The position numbers and the translations under genes are program-made. Below are positions 17,965-25,608 of a DNA stretch of 64,000 nucleotides, piece by piece; positions within the stretch are counted from its first letter, which is position 1; every line of letters starts with the position of its first letter. The notes beneath the pieces are model-generated. The model was not told the origin of the DNA, made no database searches, and saw only the letters and a program-made list of their open reading frames with translations. The stretch is from CALXOJ01 sp034120015. GTDB lineage: Bacteria > Spirochaetota > Spirochaetia > JAFGXN01. The stretch covers positions 1-64,000 of the forward strand of contig JAXEIF010000005.1 of the NCBI GenBank assembly GCA_034120015.1, written 5' to 3'.

Positions 17965-19438
17965 ATGAAACTCCTTCCTGTTTCACTTTATCTTTTTTCC
18001 GAATAAAAAACAACCGCCGCAAAAACACCGACGACCATTCGGCACAAACAATGACCGCAAACGGAACAAAAAAAAGAAAACCGTACGGCAAAAACGGTAA
18101 AGTCGGGACTCCGGCAAAAAAAACAAGCGGAAAGACAACCATATCGCAAACAAAATCAGACAAACGTGCAATCCCCAAAGCGGCAGCATCGGTTCCTGCC
18201 AACGCGACCGCCGATGCCGAAAACCGGATATACATAAACAAAGCCAGCAGCGGCGATGCTGCAATCGACGCCAAAATTCCTGCCGGATTCACCCCGTCCG
18301 CAGCAAACAGAAACGGCGCAACTCCTATCTGAGCCGCATAAGAAACCGCCAACGGCGCCGCCGCGGCTTTCGGCAGACAGCGGCACAATGACGTCTGCAA
18401 CCGCCGGGAAAAAAAGACAATTCCGAAGACGGCCGCAAACGAAAGCCGCATACCGGGATGCAGAACTTCCTGAGGATAAAGCAGAGCATTTACCATTAAT
18501 GTCACACAGAGAACATCTCCCGGCGGCAGCCTCACCCCGAAAAATCCTCCGAAAGCGGAAATCACAAACATAACATAAGCCCGTTTTAAAGACGGCGCAC
18601 TGCCGGTCAGAATAACATAAAATCCGAGCAACGGTATCAGCAACGCGTTCAGATATTTTTCGGAAAAAATACGCCCCGCCGTCATCCGACACAGAGCCAC
18701 CAAAATTCCCAGATGCATTCCCGAGAGCGCAATCAGATGAAGACATCCCGATTTGCGGAAAACTTCCGTCATAACCGAATTTAAGTCATCCCGGTCACCC
18801 GAAAAAAGAGCCTCAAAAAAAGCTCCCGAAACTGTTTCTTCTATAAAAAATGTTTCCGTCAGACGCTCCAAAATTCGTGCGCGAAACGCCCACAGCGGCG
18901 GCAGCACGCCGTCGGCCGCAACCGATTCGACGCGAAAATAGTTCCCGCGGTACACACCTTTAAAAACTGCCGGCTGCCCTTTTCGCAGTTTCGGACCTTC
19001 TTTTACGGCAAAGAACATATTGCAGTCAACCGAGACGGTCACCCCTCCGCCGGAAGCCTCCCGGCAACGGACATTATACCCGGTACGACCGTAATCCATC
19101 CGCCGGCTGTCTGCCGTCAAAACGCCGCTCCATTCCGTCATCCGTCGGGGATCGGCGCCGAACGTATCACGGGATGAAGCGAATCTGACCGTAAAAACAG
19201 CTGCCACCGAAAATCCGATACAGGTGCAAAACAGCAGCCGTTTTCCGGCAGCGCCGACTTTCAAACACGGCAAAAAAAATACCGCCGGGACAAACAGGAG
19301 AGATACACAAAAAAGGAGACACCACAACGAAAGCAGCTTTTCCGGAACCGGATGTGCGGCCGCGACAACGAGCGGAATGACAGCCGCCGGAGCCGGAAGC
19401 AAAAGATAAATTTCCCTTCGGAATTTTTTTTCAAACAT
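17957..19438 (-). CDS. ComEC/Rec2-type membrane protein, competence domain only
   Basis: Polytopic membrane protein of 493 aa. The N-terminus has two or three TM helices, then an OB-like DUF4131 part (residues ~85-170). The competence domain (residues ~205-470) has the signature LHLIALSGMHLGILVAL and about seven helices. ComEC of naturally competent bacteria normally continues into a metallo-beta-lactamase domain of ~250 residues; here the protein stops right after the membrane part. DNA uptake is the family role, but a truncated version may lack the nuclease function or have it encoded elsewhere. It overlaps rsmA and is divergent from the CPBP gene. Confidence 0.88.
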   Translation of the reverse strand: MFEKKFRREIYLLLPAPAAVIPLVVAAAHPVPEKLLSLWCLLFCVSLLFVPAVFFLPCLKVGAAGKRLLFCTCIGFSVAAVFTVRFASSRDTFGADPRRMTEWSGVLTADSRRMDYGRTGYNVRCREASGGGVTVSVDCNMFFAVKEGPKLRKGQPAVFKGVYRGNYFRVESVAADGVLPPLWAFRARILERLTETFFIEETVSGAFFEALFSGDRDDLNSVMTEVFRKSGCLHLIALSGMHLGILVALCRMTAGRIFSEKYLNALLIPLLGFYVILTGSAPSLKRAYVMFVISAFGGFFGVRLPPGDVLCVTLMVNALLYPQEVLHPGMRLSFAAVFGIVFFSRRLQTSLCRCLPKAAAAPLAVSYAAQIGVAPFLFAADGVNPAGILASIAASPLLALFMYIRFSASAVALAGTDAAALGIARLSDFVCDMVVFPLVFFAGVPTLPFLPYGFLFFVPFAVIVCAEWSSVFLRRLFFIRKKDKVKQEGVSCD

Positions 19439-19441
19439 ACT

Positions 19442-19469
19442 TTGATTAATGAAAAAAATCTGTTAAACT
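19442..19469 (+). promoter_or_regulatory. candidate leaderless promoter of the CPBP protease gene
   Basis: TTGATT (19442-19447), a 16-base spacer and TAAACT (19464-19469) lie only five bases before the ATG at 19475. No ribosome binding site is present. Confidence 0.5.
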
Positions 19470-19474
19470 GACTT

Positions 19475-20179
19475 ATGATTTCCGAAAAAAAGGAATTTTT
19501 TTTCCGTGCGGTCGAACCGTTTCTGATTTATTTTGTGCTTTATTTTCCGACCATTCTGCAACAGCAAATCGGTGCGGGGAAAATCGATTTCGATAATCCC
19601 TATCTCTATCTGACCTATTATGCCGTCGCATTGCCTCAATTTCTGTTTCTCCTCTGGCTTATCCGCAGGCAGGAAGGAGTGACATTTTCCGACTTCGGCT
19701 TCCGCAAACCGGAAACTCCGCTCGATATTCTGATGCCGGTTGTCGTTTTGGCTTCTCTGTTTGCCGTTCAGATTGCTGCCGTTCTGCTGCCGAGGATGTT
19801 CGGTTGGGGTTATCCTTCTGCGCAGGAAACGATGCCGTTTTCGATTACAAACAGCATTATGCTTCTACCGGCATTTCTGATGTTTCTTCTGACCGGGTAT
19901 ACGGAAGAGCTCTATTTTCGTTCGTATCTGCTGACATACCTGACACGGCATCGCATCCCGATGGCGGCCGCCCTGATGATTTCGGCCGTACTGTTTGCCT
20001 CGGGGCATCTGTACCAGGGGTGGACGGCAACCGCCTCCGTTTTTGTAATCGGACTGGTTTTGGGGCTATGGTTTTTTGCCCTGAAAAATATCCACCTGCT
20101 GGCCGTCAGTCATACGCTTTTTAATTTTTTTCAGCTGCTTTTTATTTATTTTACAAATACAGCCGTTTTCTCAAATTAA
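19475..20179 (+). CDS. CPBP-family intramembrane metalloprotease
   Basis: Multi-pass membrane protein of 234 aa in the CAAX-protease/bacteriocin-processing (Abi, Rce1-like) family. It has ~7 TM helices and the three expected motifs: EELYFR (near residue 143; motif 1, EExxxR), FASGHLYQG (motif 2, FxxxH) and the C-terminal HTLFN (motif 3). The catalytic Glu pair and both His are intact. Its substrate is unknown. The start has no ribosome binding site but an appropriately placed promoter, so it may be a leaderless message. It is 81 bases upstream of the SCP2 operon on the same strand. Confidence 0.88.
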   Translation: MISEKKEFFFRAVEPFLIYFVLYFPTILQQQIGAGKIDFDNPYLYLTYYAVALPQFLFLLWLIRRQEGVTFSDFGFRKPETPLDILMPVVVLASLFAVQIAAVLLPRMFGWGYPSAQETMPFSITNSIMLLPAFLMFLLTGYTEELYFRSYLLTYLTRHRIPMAAALMISAVLFASGHLYQGWTATASVFVIGLVLGLWFFALKNIHLLAVSHTLFNFFQLLFIYFTNTAVFSN

Positions 20180-20213
20180 ATGAAAAAAAAACTGTACTTT
20201 TATCTGCCGCATT

Positions 20214-20226
20214 GTATAATGTATAC
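20214..20226 (+). promoter_or_regulatory. -10 box within a palindrome upstream of the SCP2/transketolase operon
   Basis: A perfect TATAAT (20215-20220) lies inside the palindrome GTATA-ATG-TATAC. The -35 position (near 20192) matches poorly, which is usual for activator- or repressor-controlled promoters. The palindrome would be a natural operator. Confidence 0.5.
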
Positions 20227-20260
20227 AGAGAATATCTTACACCAGAAACAGGAGTCGGCT

Positions 20261-21016
20261 ATGAAAAATCAGAAAGTGCTGGCATATTGCAATCTTTTCG
20301 GCGTTCTGCGTAATATCGAATATCTGGTCACCAACGACGAAGAATGCAAAAAAGCCGTTGAAGGAAAAAACCTGTCCGTTCAGTTCAAGGTCAAAAACGG
20401 ACCGAGCGGGCAACTCACTTTTAAAAACGGACAGGCGGAAATGAAAGAGGGATTTCACCCTTCAAATATTCTTCTTTTCTTTACCTCACCCGAACATTTC
20501 AACAAAATGATTGACGGGAAAGCCAATCCCATACCTCTGAAAGGACTGACAAAAATAGGCTTTCTGACGGGACCGTTCAAAAAAATAGCGGATCGGCTGG
20601 CGTATTATCTGAAGCCGACGGAAAACCTGCTATCCGACACCGATTATTTTGCCAAAAGCACCGAAATGACATTCTACACCGCGTTCTCGGCGCTGGCTCA
20701 AATCGGAAATCACGATCCGAAAGGAATTCTGAATGCGAAACATATCCCCGACGGCATCATTCAGGCTTCAATCGGCGATAAAACGGGTCTTTACATTACG
20801 GCCAAAAACGGGCGTCTTACGGCACACAAGGGTTTCGCCGAAAAATCGAATGCCCGGCTGGTTTTCAAAGACATTGAAGCGGCACAGGGAATTCTTTCCG
20901 GGAAAACCGACACCTATGTCGCTTTGGCGACGGGAGATCTTCTCATGAAAGGATTTATCCCGATGGTCGAGTATATGAACCCGATTCTGGAACTGGTCAG
21001 CGGATATTTGGCATAA
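20261..21016 (+). CDS. tandem SCP2-like (sterol carrier) domain protein
   Basis: 251-residue soluble protein. Both halves have SCP2-type features: a strand pair with an 'NG' turn (TFKNGQAEMKEGFHPSNILLFF and TAKNGRLTAHKGFAEKSNARLVF), followed by a helix, then a 'G-K' segment (MIDGKANPIPLKGL and ILSGKTDTYVALATGDLLMKG). SCP2 domains bind lipids or other hydrophobic molecules, or act as modules next to enzymes. The ATG at 20261 has an AGGAG site at five bases. An in-frame ATG at 20180 would add 27 residues inside the promoter. It is the first gene of a six-gene operon. The domain call rests on pattern and has moderate certainty. Confidence 0.65.
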   Translation: MKNQKVLAYCNLFGVLRNIEYLVTNDEECKKAVEGKNLSVQFKVKNGPSGQLTFKNGQAEMKEGFHPSNILLFFTSPEHFNKMIDGKANPIPLKGLTKIGFLTGPFKKIADRLAYYLKPTENLLSDTDYFAKSTEMTFYTAFSALAQIGNHDPKGILNAKHIPDGIIQASIGDKTGLYITAKNGRLTAHKGFAEKSNARLVFKDIEAAQGILSGKTDTYVALATGDLLMKGFIPMVEYMNPILELVSGYLA

Positions 21017-21026
21017 GGAGAACGGC

Positions 21027-22289
21027 ATGAAAGAAACATATTCAAACAGCAAATCACTGGAACTTTTTAAAAGAGCAGTCCGCTATATTCCGACAGGAAT
21101 CCCCGGTCATTTGGGACCGGTTCAGTCTCAGTTTATTCCCGCCAACGCCTATCCGTTTTATGTCGACCGCGTTAAAGACTCCTACTTCTGGAGCATCGAC
21201 GGCAACAAATATATCGACTATATGTGCGCCTACGGACCGAATATTTTGGGGTACAATAACGATATCGTCGACAAAGCTGCCAACGAACAGCTGAAGAAAG
21301 GAAACTGTATGGCCTTGCCGGCCAAAGCACAGGTTGATTTGGCCGAATTGCTGTGCAATACCATTGAAATTGCCGATTGGGCATTTTTTCTGAAAAACGG
21401 CGGAGACGCGACCGCTTTCGCAGTTCTGACCGCCAAAGCGGCGACAGGCCGCAATAAAATCGTACGTATTCAGGGCGGTTACCACGGCGTCGCACCGTGG
21501 ACTCAGGCTGAAGGTGCCAACGGAATTACAAAAGCCGATTTACAGGATGTCATTATCATTCCCTGGAACGATGCCGAAGCCTTTGAAAAAACGGTAGCCG
21601 AGCATAAAGACTCGATCGCCTGCTTTATTGCCACACCGTACGACCACCGCATTTTTGCCGACAACGCATTACCGGTGCCCGGCTACTGGCAAAAGATCCG
21701 GGAAATCTGCACGAAAAACGGAATTGTCCTGATTGTCGATGATGTCCGCTGCGGTTTCCGTCTTCACGTCGAAGGAAGCGCCAAATATTTCGGCTTCAAA
21801 CCCGACCTGGCCTGCTACTGCAAAGCTCTCGCCAACGGATACAATATCTCGGCTGTTGTCGGAATCGACAGTCTGAAATCGGCGGCCGGATCGGTTTTTT
21901 TCACGGGCAGCTACTGGTCGAGCGCCGTTCCAATGGCAGCGGCAATCGCCTGTATTACCGAAATGAAAAAAATCGATATTGCCAATCTGCTGATCGAAAA
22001 AGGGAAAAAATTTGCTTCCGGAATGATTGATGCCGGTCATGCACACGGAATCGATATGAAATTCTCCGGTGTCGAATCGATGCCTTTTATGCGCATTACA
22101 AACGATCCGACAACGGAAATGATGCAGGATTTCTGTGCCGAATGCGTCAAACGCGGCGTATTTTTCGTCAGCCATCATAACCATTTTATGAACGCCTCGC
22201 TGACGGATGCCGACATCAAAAAAACCATCGAAATAGCGGACGAAGCTTTTGCGGTCGTAGCCAGGCTGCACCCCGATAAAGTCAACTGA
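21027..22289 (+). CDS. class III aminotransferase, glutamate-1-semialdehyde-aminomutase-like
   Basis: PLP enzyme of 420 aa. It has the fold-I blocks of the HemL/class III group: YIDYMCAYGPNILGYN near the N-terminus, FFLKNGGDAT, GGYHGV, the PLP-phenolate aspartate in LIVDDVRCGF and the Schiff-base lysine in CYCKALANGY. It resembles sugar and amino-alcohol transaminases more than HemL (which has GEVMTGFR and LGKIIGGG blocks), so a role in tetrapyrrole synthesis is unlikely. It starts ten bases after the SCP2 gene and lies just ahead of two transketolase halves, so the amino acceptor is plausibly an aldose or ketose made by the transketolase. The substrate is not known. Confidence 0.85.
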   Translation: MKETYSNSKSLELFKRAVRYIPTGIPGHLGPVQSQFIPANAYPFYVDRVKDSYFWSIDGNKYIDYMCAYGPNILGYNNDIVDKAANEQLKKGNCMALPAKAQVDLAELLCNTIEIADWAFFLKNGGDATAFAVLTAKAATGRNKIVRIQGGYHGVAPWTQAEGANGITKADLQDVIIIPWNDAEAFEKTVAEHKDSIACFIATPYDHRIFADNALPVPGYWQKIREICTKNGIVLIVDDVRCGFRLHVEGSAKYFGFKPDLACYCKALANGYNISAVVGIDSLKSAAGSVFFTGSYWSSAVPMAAAIACITEMKKIDIANLLIEKGKKFASGMIDAGHAHGIDMKFSGVESMPFMRITNDPTTEMMQDFCAECVKRGVFFVSHHNHFMNASLTDADIKKTIEIADEAFAVVARLHPDKVN

Positions 22290-22319
22290 TAACTAAAGAT
22301 ATATTCCAAGGAGAAAAAA

Positions 22320-23171
22320 ATGGGACTGACTAAAGAAGAATACCTTGCTCTCGAAAACAAAGCAAGGGAATTACGTAAACTGACAATCGATACGGTGATG
22401 TGGGCAAACGGAGGACACATCGGAGGAGCACTGAGCTCGGTCGATATTCTGACCATTTTGTATTACAAGTACATGAATATCGATGTGAAAAATCCCCGTT
22501 GGGAAGATCGCGACCGATTCATCCTCAGCAAAGGACACATCGGCGTCGGGTTCGCCCCCGTTCTGGCCGACAAAGGATTTTTTGATAAGGAACTTCTGAA
22601 AACCTATAACCATACATTCAGTAAACTGGGTATGCATCTGGACAGAAACAAGGTTGTCGGATTGGATGCCTCAACAGGATCGCTCGGACACGGTCTTTCC
22701 ATCGCTCTCGGTATGGCTCTCGGCGGACGGCTGCAGAACAAAAACTTTAAAACGTACTGCCTTCTGGGCGACGGAGAGTGCGACGAAGGATCCGTTTGGG
22801 AAGCCGCTATGGCTGTGACCCATTACAAAGCGACCAATGTCATTACCATTATTGACCGCAACAAATGTATGATTGACGGACGCACCGAAGATGTCATGAA
22901 TCTGGAACCGTTTGCGGATAAATGGACCGCTTTCGGATTCGACGTTAAAATTGTTGACGGTCACGATATGTATGCTCTTGCCGACGCAATCGAGTACGCT
23001 CTCAACGCAAAAGACAAACCGGTGGCCATTATTGCCGACACACTGAAAGGCTGCGGTGTTGCCGATATTCAGGATAACTATCAGTATCATTACGCCAGTG
23101 TCAATGCCGAGACAGGCGAGCGGTACAAAAAGCAGATTGACGAATATCACGACAGCCGATTGAAAAACTAG
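22320..23171 (+). CDS. transketolase, N-terminal (TPP-pyrophosphate) subunit
   Basis: The 283-residue N-terminal half of a split transketolase. It has GGHIGGALSSVDIL, the LSKGH motif, and the thiamine diphosphate/Mg motif GDGECDEGSVWEAA...N (near residue 152). The other half is the next gene, ten bases downstream. Split transketolases are common in archaea, Firmicutes and some spirochaetes and often have specialised roles: for example amino-sugar, sulfosugar or aromatic precursor formation. The operon lacks other pentose-phosphate genes, which argues for a dedicated rather than housekeeping function. Confidence 0.93.
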   Translation: MGLTKEEYLALENKARELRKLTIDTVMWANGGHIGGALSSVDILTILYYKYMNIDVKNPRWEDRDRFILSKGHIGVGFAPVLADKGFFDKELLKTYNHTFSKLGMHLDRNKVVGLDASTGSLGHGLSIALGMALGGRLQNKNFKTYCLLGDGECDEGSVWEAAMAVTHYKATNVITIIDRNKCMIDGRTEDVMNLEPFADKWTAFGFDVKIVDGHDMYALADAIEYALNAKDKPVAIIADTLKGCGVADIQDNYQYHYASVNAETGERYKKQIDEYHDSRLKN

Positions 23172-23181
23172 GAGGAAACGG

Positions 23182-24189
23182 ATGGCTAACTTAAACTATA
23201 CAATGCTTGACGCGGAAAAAATGTCCACCGCGGAATATTACGGAAAGGTTCTTTGCGATTTGGCAGCAAAGGACAAACGGGTTGTCGGTCTGTCCGCCGA
23301 CCTTGCCAAATCGACAAAAATAGGAGCTTTGGCAAAAGATTTTCCCGAACGGATTTTTAACCTCGGTATTGCCGAGCAGAATATGATCGGCGTTGCCGCA
23401 GGTATGGCCGAAACAGGATTGATTCCTTTCGCCTCGACATTTGCGATTTTTGCCTCAATGAGAGCACTGGACCAGTTTCACACCGATGTCTGCTATCAGA
23501 ATATGAATGTAAAAGTGATTGCAACCCATGCGGGTCTCTCGTTCGGACAGGCAGGAAGCACTCATCACTGTACGGAAGATATCGGAATTATGAGAACGAT
23601 GGCCAACTGCCGCGTTATCGTTCCGGCCGACGGGATGGAAACGGTCAATGCGGTCATCGCCGCCTACGAAAACGACGGTCCGTTTTACATCCGCATCAAC
23701 CGCGGTTACGATATGCCGGTTTTTAAAAGTACCGATTACGGATTTCAGTTGGGCAAGGCGGTACAAATGGCGGAAGGAACCGATTTGACCATCATTGCCT
23801 GCGGAGCCTGTGTCGCGCGTGCGATCGCTGCCGCCAAAGAGCTGGAAGCCGACGGCATCCGCGCCCGTGTTCTGAACATGCACACCATTAAACCGATTGA
23901 CAAAGCAGCAATCGAAAAAGCGGTTATCGACACAAAACGAATCATTACCGTTGAAGACCATAATATTATCGGAGGACTGGGAAGCGCCGTTGCCGAAACC
24001 GTTACCGAACTGGGCAAAGCCTGCGTCATGAGAAAACTGGGGGTTCCCGATACCTACTCCATTATCGGACTCCATGAAGATTTGATGTCCGAATACGGAT
24101 ACGACTCGAACGGTATTGTCAAAACCGCTCATGAAATCATGGGTGTTCGGATTGAAGAAGACGACGACTGGGATGACGACGATTTCTAG
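23182..24189 (+). CDS. transketolase, C-terminal (pyrimidine-binding) subunit
   Basis: 335-residue C-terminal half with the TPP pyrimidine-binding glutamate in NLGIAEQNMIGVAAGMAETG (near residue 67), FHTDVCYQNM, the TH-AGLSFGQAGSTHHCTEDIG block and a C-terminal swivel domain (TVEDHNIIGGLGSAVAE). The C-terminal tail is very acidic (EEDDDWDDDD), which is unusual for the family. It acts with the upstream gene as one enzyme. Confidence 0.93.
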   Translation: MANLNYTMLDAEKMSTAEYYGKVLCDLAAKDKRVVGLSADLAKSTKIGALAKDFPERIFNLGIAEQNMIGVAAGMAETGLIPFASTFAIFASMRALDQFHTDVCYQNMNVKVIATHAGLSFGQAGSTHHCTEDIGIMRTMANCRVIVPADGMETVNAVIAAYENDGPFYIRINRGYDMPVFKSTDYGFQLGKAVQMAEGTDLTIIACGACVARAIAAAKELEADGIRARVLNMHTIKPIDKAAIEKAVIDTKRIITVEDHNIIGGLGSAVAETVTELGKACVMRKLGVPDTYSIIGLHEDLMSEYGYDSNGIVKTAHEIMGVRIEEDDDWDDDDF

Positions 24190-24198
24190 GAGGACGGA

Positions 24199-25005
24199 AT
24201 GGCTGCTGCAATTACAAAAGAACAGGAAACCCTTTTCTCGACCAATCTTTTTCTTTATGCGGTCTGCCCTCTTCTGAAAACCATTTTGGAAGACCGTCCG
24301 GCACTGCAGAAAGGCTGGCAGTCCAAAAAGGCGATTGCCCAAATCAGCTGTAAAACGGCGGAAGGGAAAATGGCCATCCACTATATTTTTGAAAACGCGG
24401 ACTGCACTCCGAAAAAGGGCGTTTCGGAAGAATCTCCGGACATCGAACTGGAATTCAAATCTCCCGAACATCTTTGCGGATTTTTCAAGGGAAAACTCTT
24501 TCCTCTTCCCAAAATGAAAGGGGCAATAAAACGATTTCCCGTTTTTCTCAATTTTATGAAACTGCTTTTAACCATGTCCGGACTCCTCGGTGCAAAAACG
24601 GCTCCGAAAAAAGACTGCGACCAAAAACTGCTGGTTAAATGTATGTTTTATCTGCTGTCCCGCGGCATCAGCATTCTGAACAAACTGGGGCATCCCGATG
24701 TTTCAGCATGGGCGGCTGTCAGCCCCGACCGAATTTACGCATGGGCCGTTGAAGGCGAACCGGAACTGGCAGCTTACCTCCGCGTCAAAAAGGGAAAAAC
24801 AAAAGCCAGGAGAGGCGAATATACAAAAAGTATGCCTTTTTTTACAATGAAATTCGACTCGCCGAAAAGCGCACTGGGAATTCTGCAGGAAACAGATGAT
24901 ATGATAGAAGCAACCATACAGCAGAGACTGATTATGGTCGGCGGTCCCGAATTCGGAGCCCAGCTGGGTGACTTTATGCTTCTCGTCGGCAGCATGGTAA
25001 AATAG
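24199..25005 (+). CDS. second SCP2-like domain protein
   Basis: 268-residue protein that resembles the 20261-21016 product in plan. An N-terminal SCP2-like half (FENADCTPKKGVSEESPDIELEFKSPEHLCGFFKGK) and a C-terminal half (MPFFTMKFDSPKSALGIL) flank a helical middle with a hydrophobic stretch near residues 110-130. It starts nine bases after the transketolase C-terminal subunit with AGGAGG. Two paralogous SCP2-type proteins in one operon suggest a hydrophobic or lipid-linked intermediate, but that is inference. Confidence 0.55.
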   Translation: MAAAITKEQETLFSTNLFLYAVCPLLKTILEDRPALQKGWQSKKAIAQISCKTAEGKMAIHYIFENADCTPKKGVSEESPDIELEFKSPEHLCGFFKGKLFPLPKMKGAIKRFPVFLNFMKLLLTMSGLLGAKTAPKKDCDQKLLVKCMFYLLSRGISILNKLGHPDVSAWAAVSPDRIYAWAVEGEPELAAYLRVKKGKTKARRGEYTKSMPFFTMKFDSPKSALGILQETDDMIEATIQQRLIMVGGPEFGAQLGDFMLLVGSMVK

Positions 25006-25013
25006 GAGGTTCC

Positions 25014-25532
25014 GTGAAAGTCAGAGGTTTCAATCATGTCGGTATTACCGTTAAAAATTTTGAAAAAGCCGTAAAATGGTATCACGAAGTTTTCGGTCTT
25101 TCTCTTATCTCCAAAGGCGGTTTGAATGCCGAAAGAATGAGCGCAATGAAAAAATTATATAACCTGCCGGACGGGGTGAGCGTCCGGTTCGGTTTTCTGA
25201 TTGCGCCCGGAGGAGGTCTTGTTGAAATTTTCGAATTTTCGGAAACAGCACCGTTCGAACACTGCTGGAATCGTCCCGGAACACACCACTTTACACTCGA
25301 CGTCAAAAATATTAAAAAGTGGTACAGAAAGCTGAGCGGACGGACCGATGTCGAAATTCTCAACGAGCCCCAACGCGATGACGGAGCCGATTGGTTTTTC
25401 TTTCGCGATCCCGACGGTAATCTCATCGAATTGATGGATTTACGCGCCAATTATTTTCCGATCAAATACCTGAGCCGGCTGATAGGATTCTTTATGCGAA
25501 AAGGAAAATTTAAAAATGTCTACCGTTATTAA
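25014..25532 (+). CDS. VOC-superfamily (glyoxalase/bleomycin resistance-like) protein
   Basis: 172 aa. Two beta-alpha-beta-beta-beta units are visible, starting FNHVGITVKNFEKAVKWYHEVFGL with metal-ligand candidates His (HVGIT) and Glu (GGGLVEIFEF), then HHFTLDVKNIKKWYRKL and the C-terminal FRDPDGNLIELMDL. This is the usual pattern of VOC metalloenzymes (epimerases, lyases, dioxygenases). The start codon is GTG with AGGAGG at five bases. It is the last gene of the SCP2/aminotransferase/transketolase operon and could isomerise or cleave the pathway's product. Confidence 0.9.
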   Translation: MKVRGFNHVGITVKNFEKAVKWYHEVFGLSLISKGGLNAERMSAMKKLYNLPDGVSVRFGFLIAPGGGLVEIFEFSETAPFEHCWNRPGTHHFTLDVKNIKKWYRKLSGRTDVEILNEPQRDDGADWFFFRDPDGNLIELMDLRANYFPIKYLSRLIGFFMRKGKFKNVYRY

Positions 25533-25556
25533 ATTATAATTTATAATTAAAATCAC

Positions 25557-25587
25557 CCCCCCCCCCGAATTCCAAATATAATATAAT
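25557..25587 (+). promoter_or_regulatory. C10 homopolymer tract in the promoter of the GH16-sulfatase operon
   Basis: Ten consecutive C (25557-25566) lie 10 bases upstream of a TATAAT (25577-25582), with a second overlapping TATAAT at 25582-25587. The tract occupies the -35/spacer position, so its length would set promoter geometry. No other tract of this kind is seen in the window. GGAG for the GH16 gene follows at ~25599. Confidence 0.6.
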
Positions 25588-25608
25588 AAATATTTAAAGG
25601 AGTTTGGT

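Noticed and set aside
21027..22289. HemL (glutamate-1-semialdehyde aminomutase) as the name of the class III aminotransferase
   Set aside because: The usual HemL blocks differ and there are no tetrapyrrole genes nearby; the transketolase context fits a sugar or amino-polyol substrate better.
23455..24471. Long minus-strand frame across the transketolase genes
   Set aside because: Same reason: a shadow of tktC and the SCP2-like gene, with Phe/Gly/Asn-rich composition.
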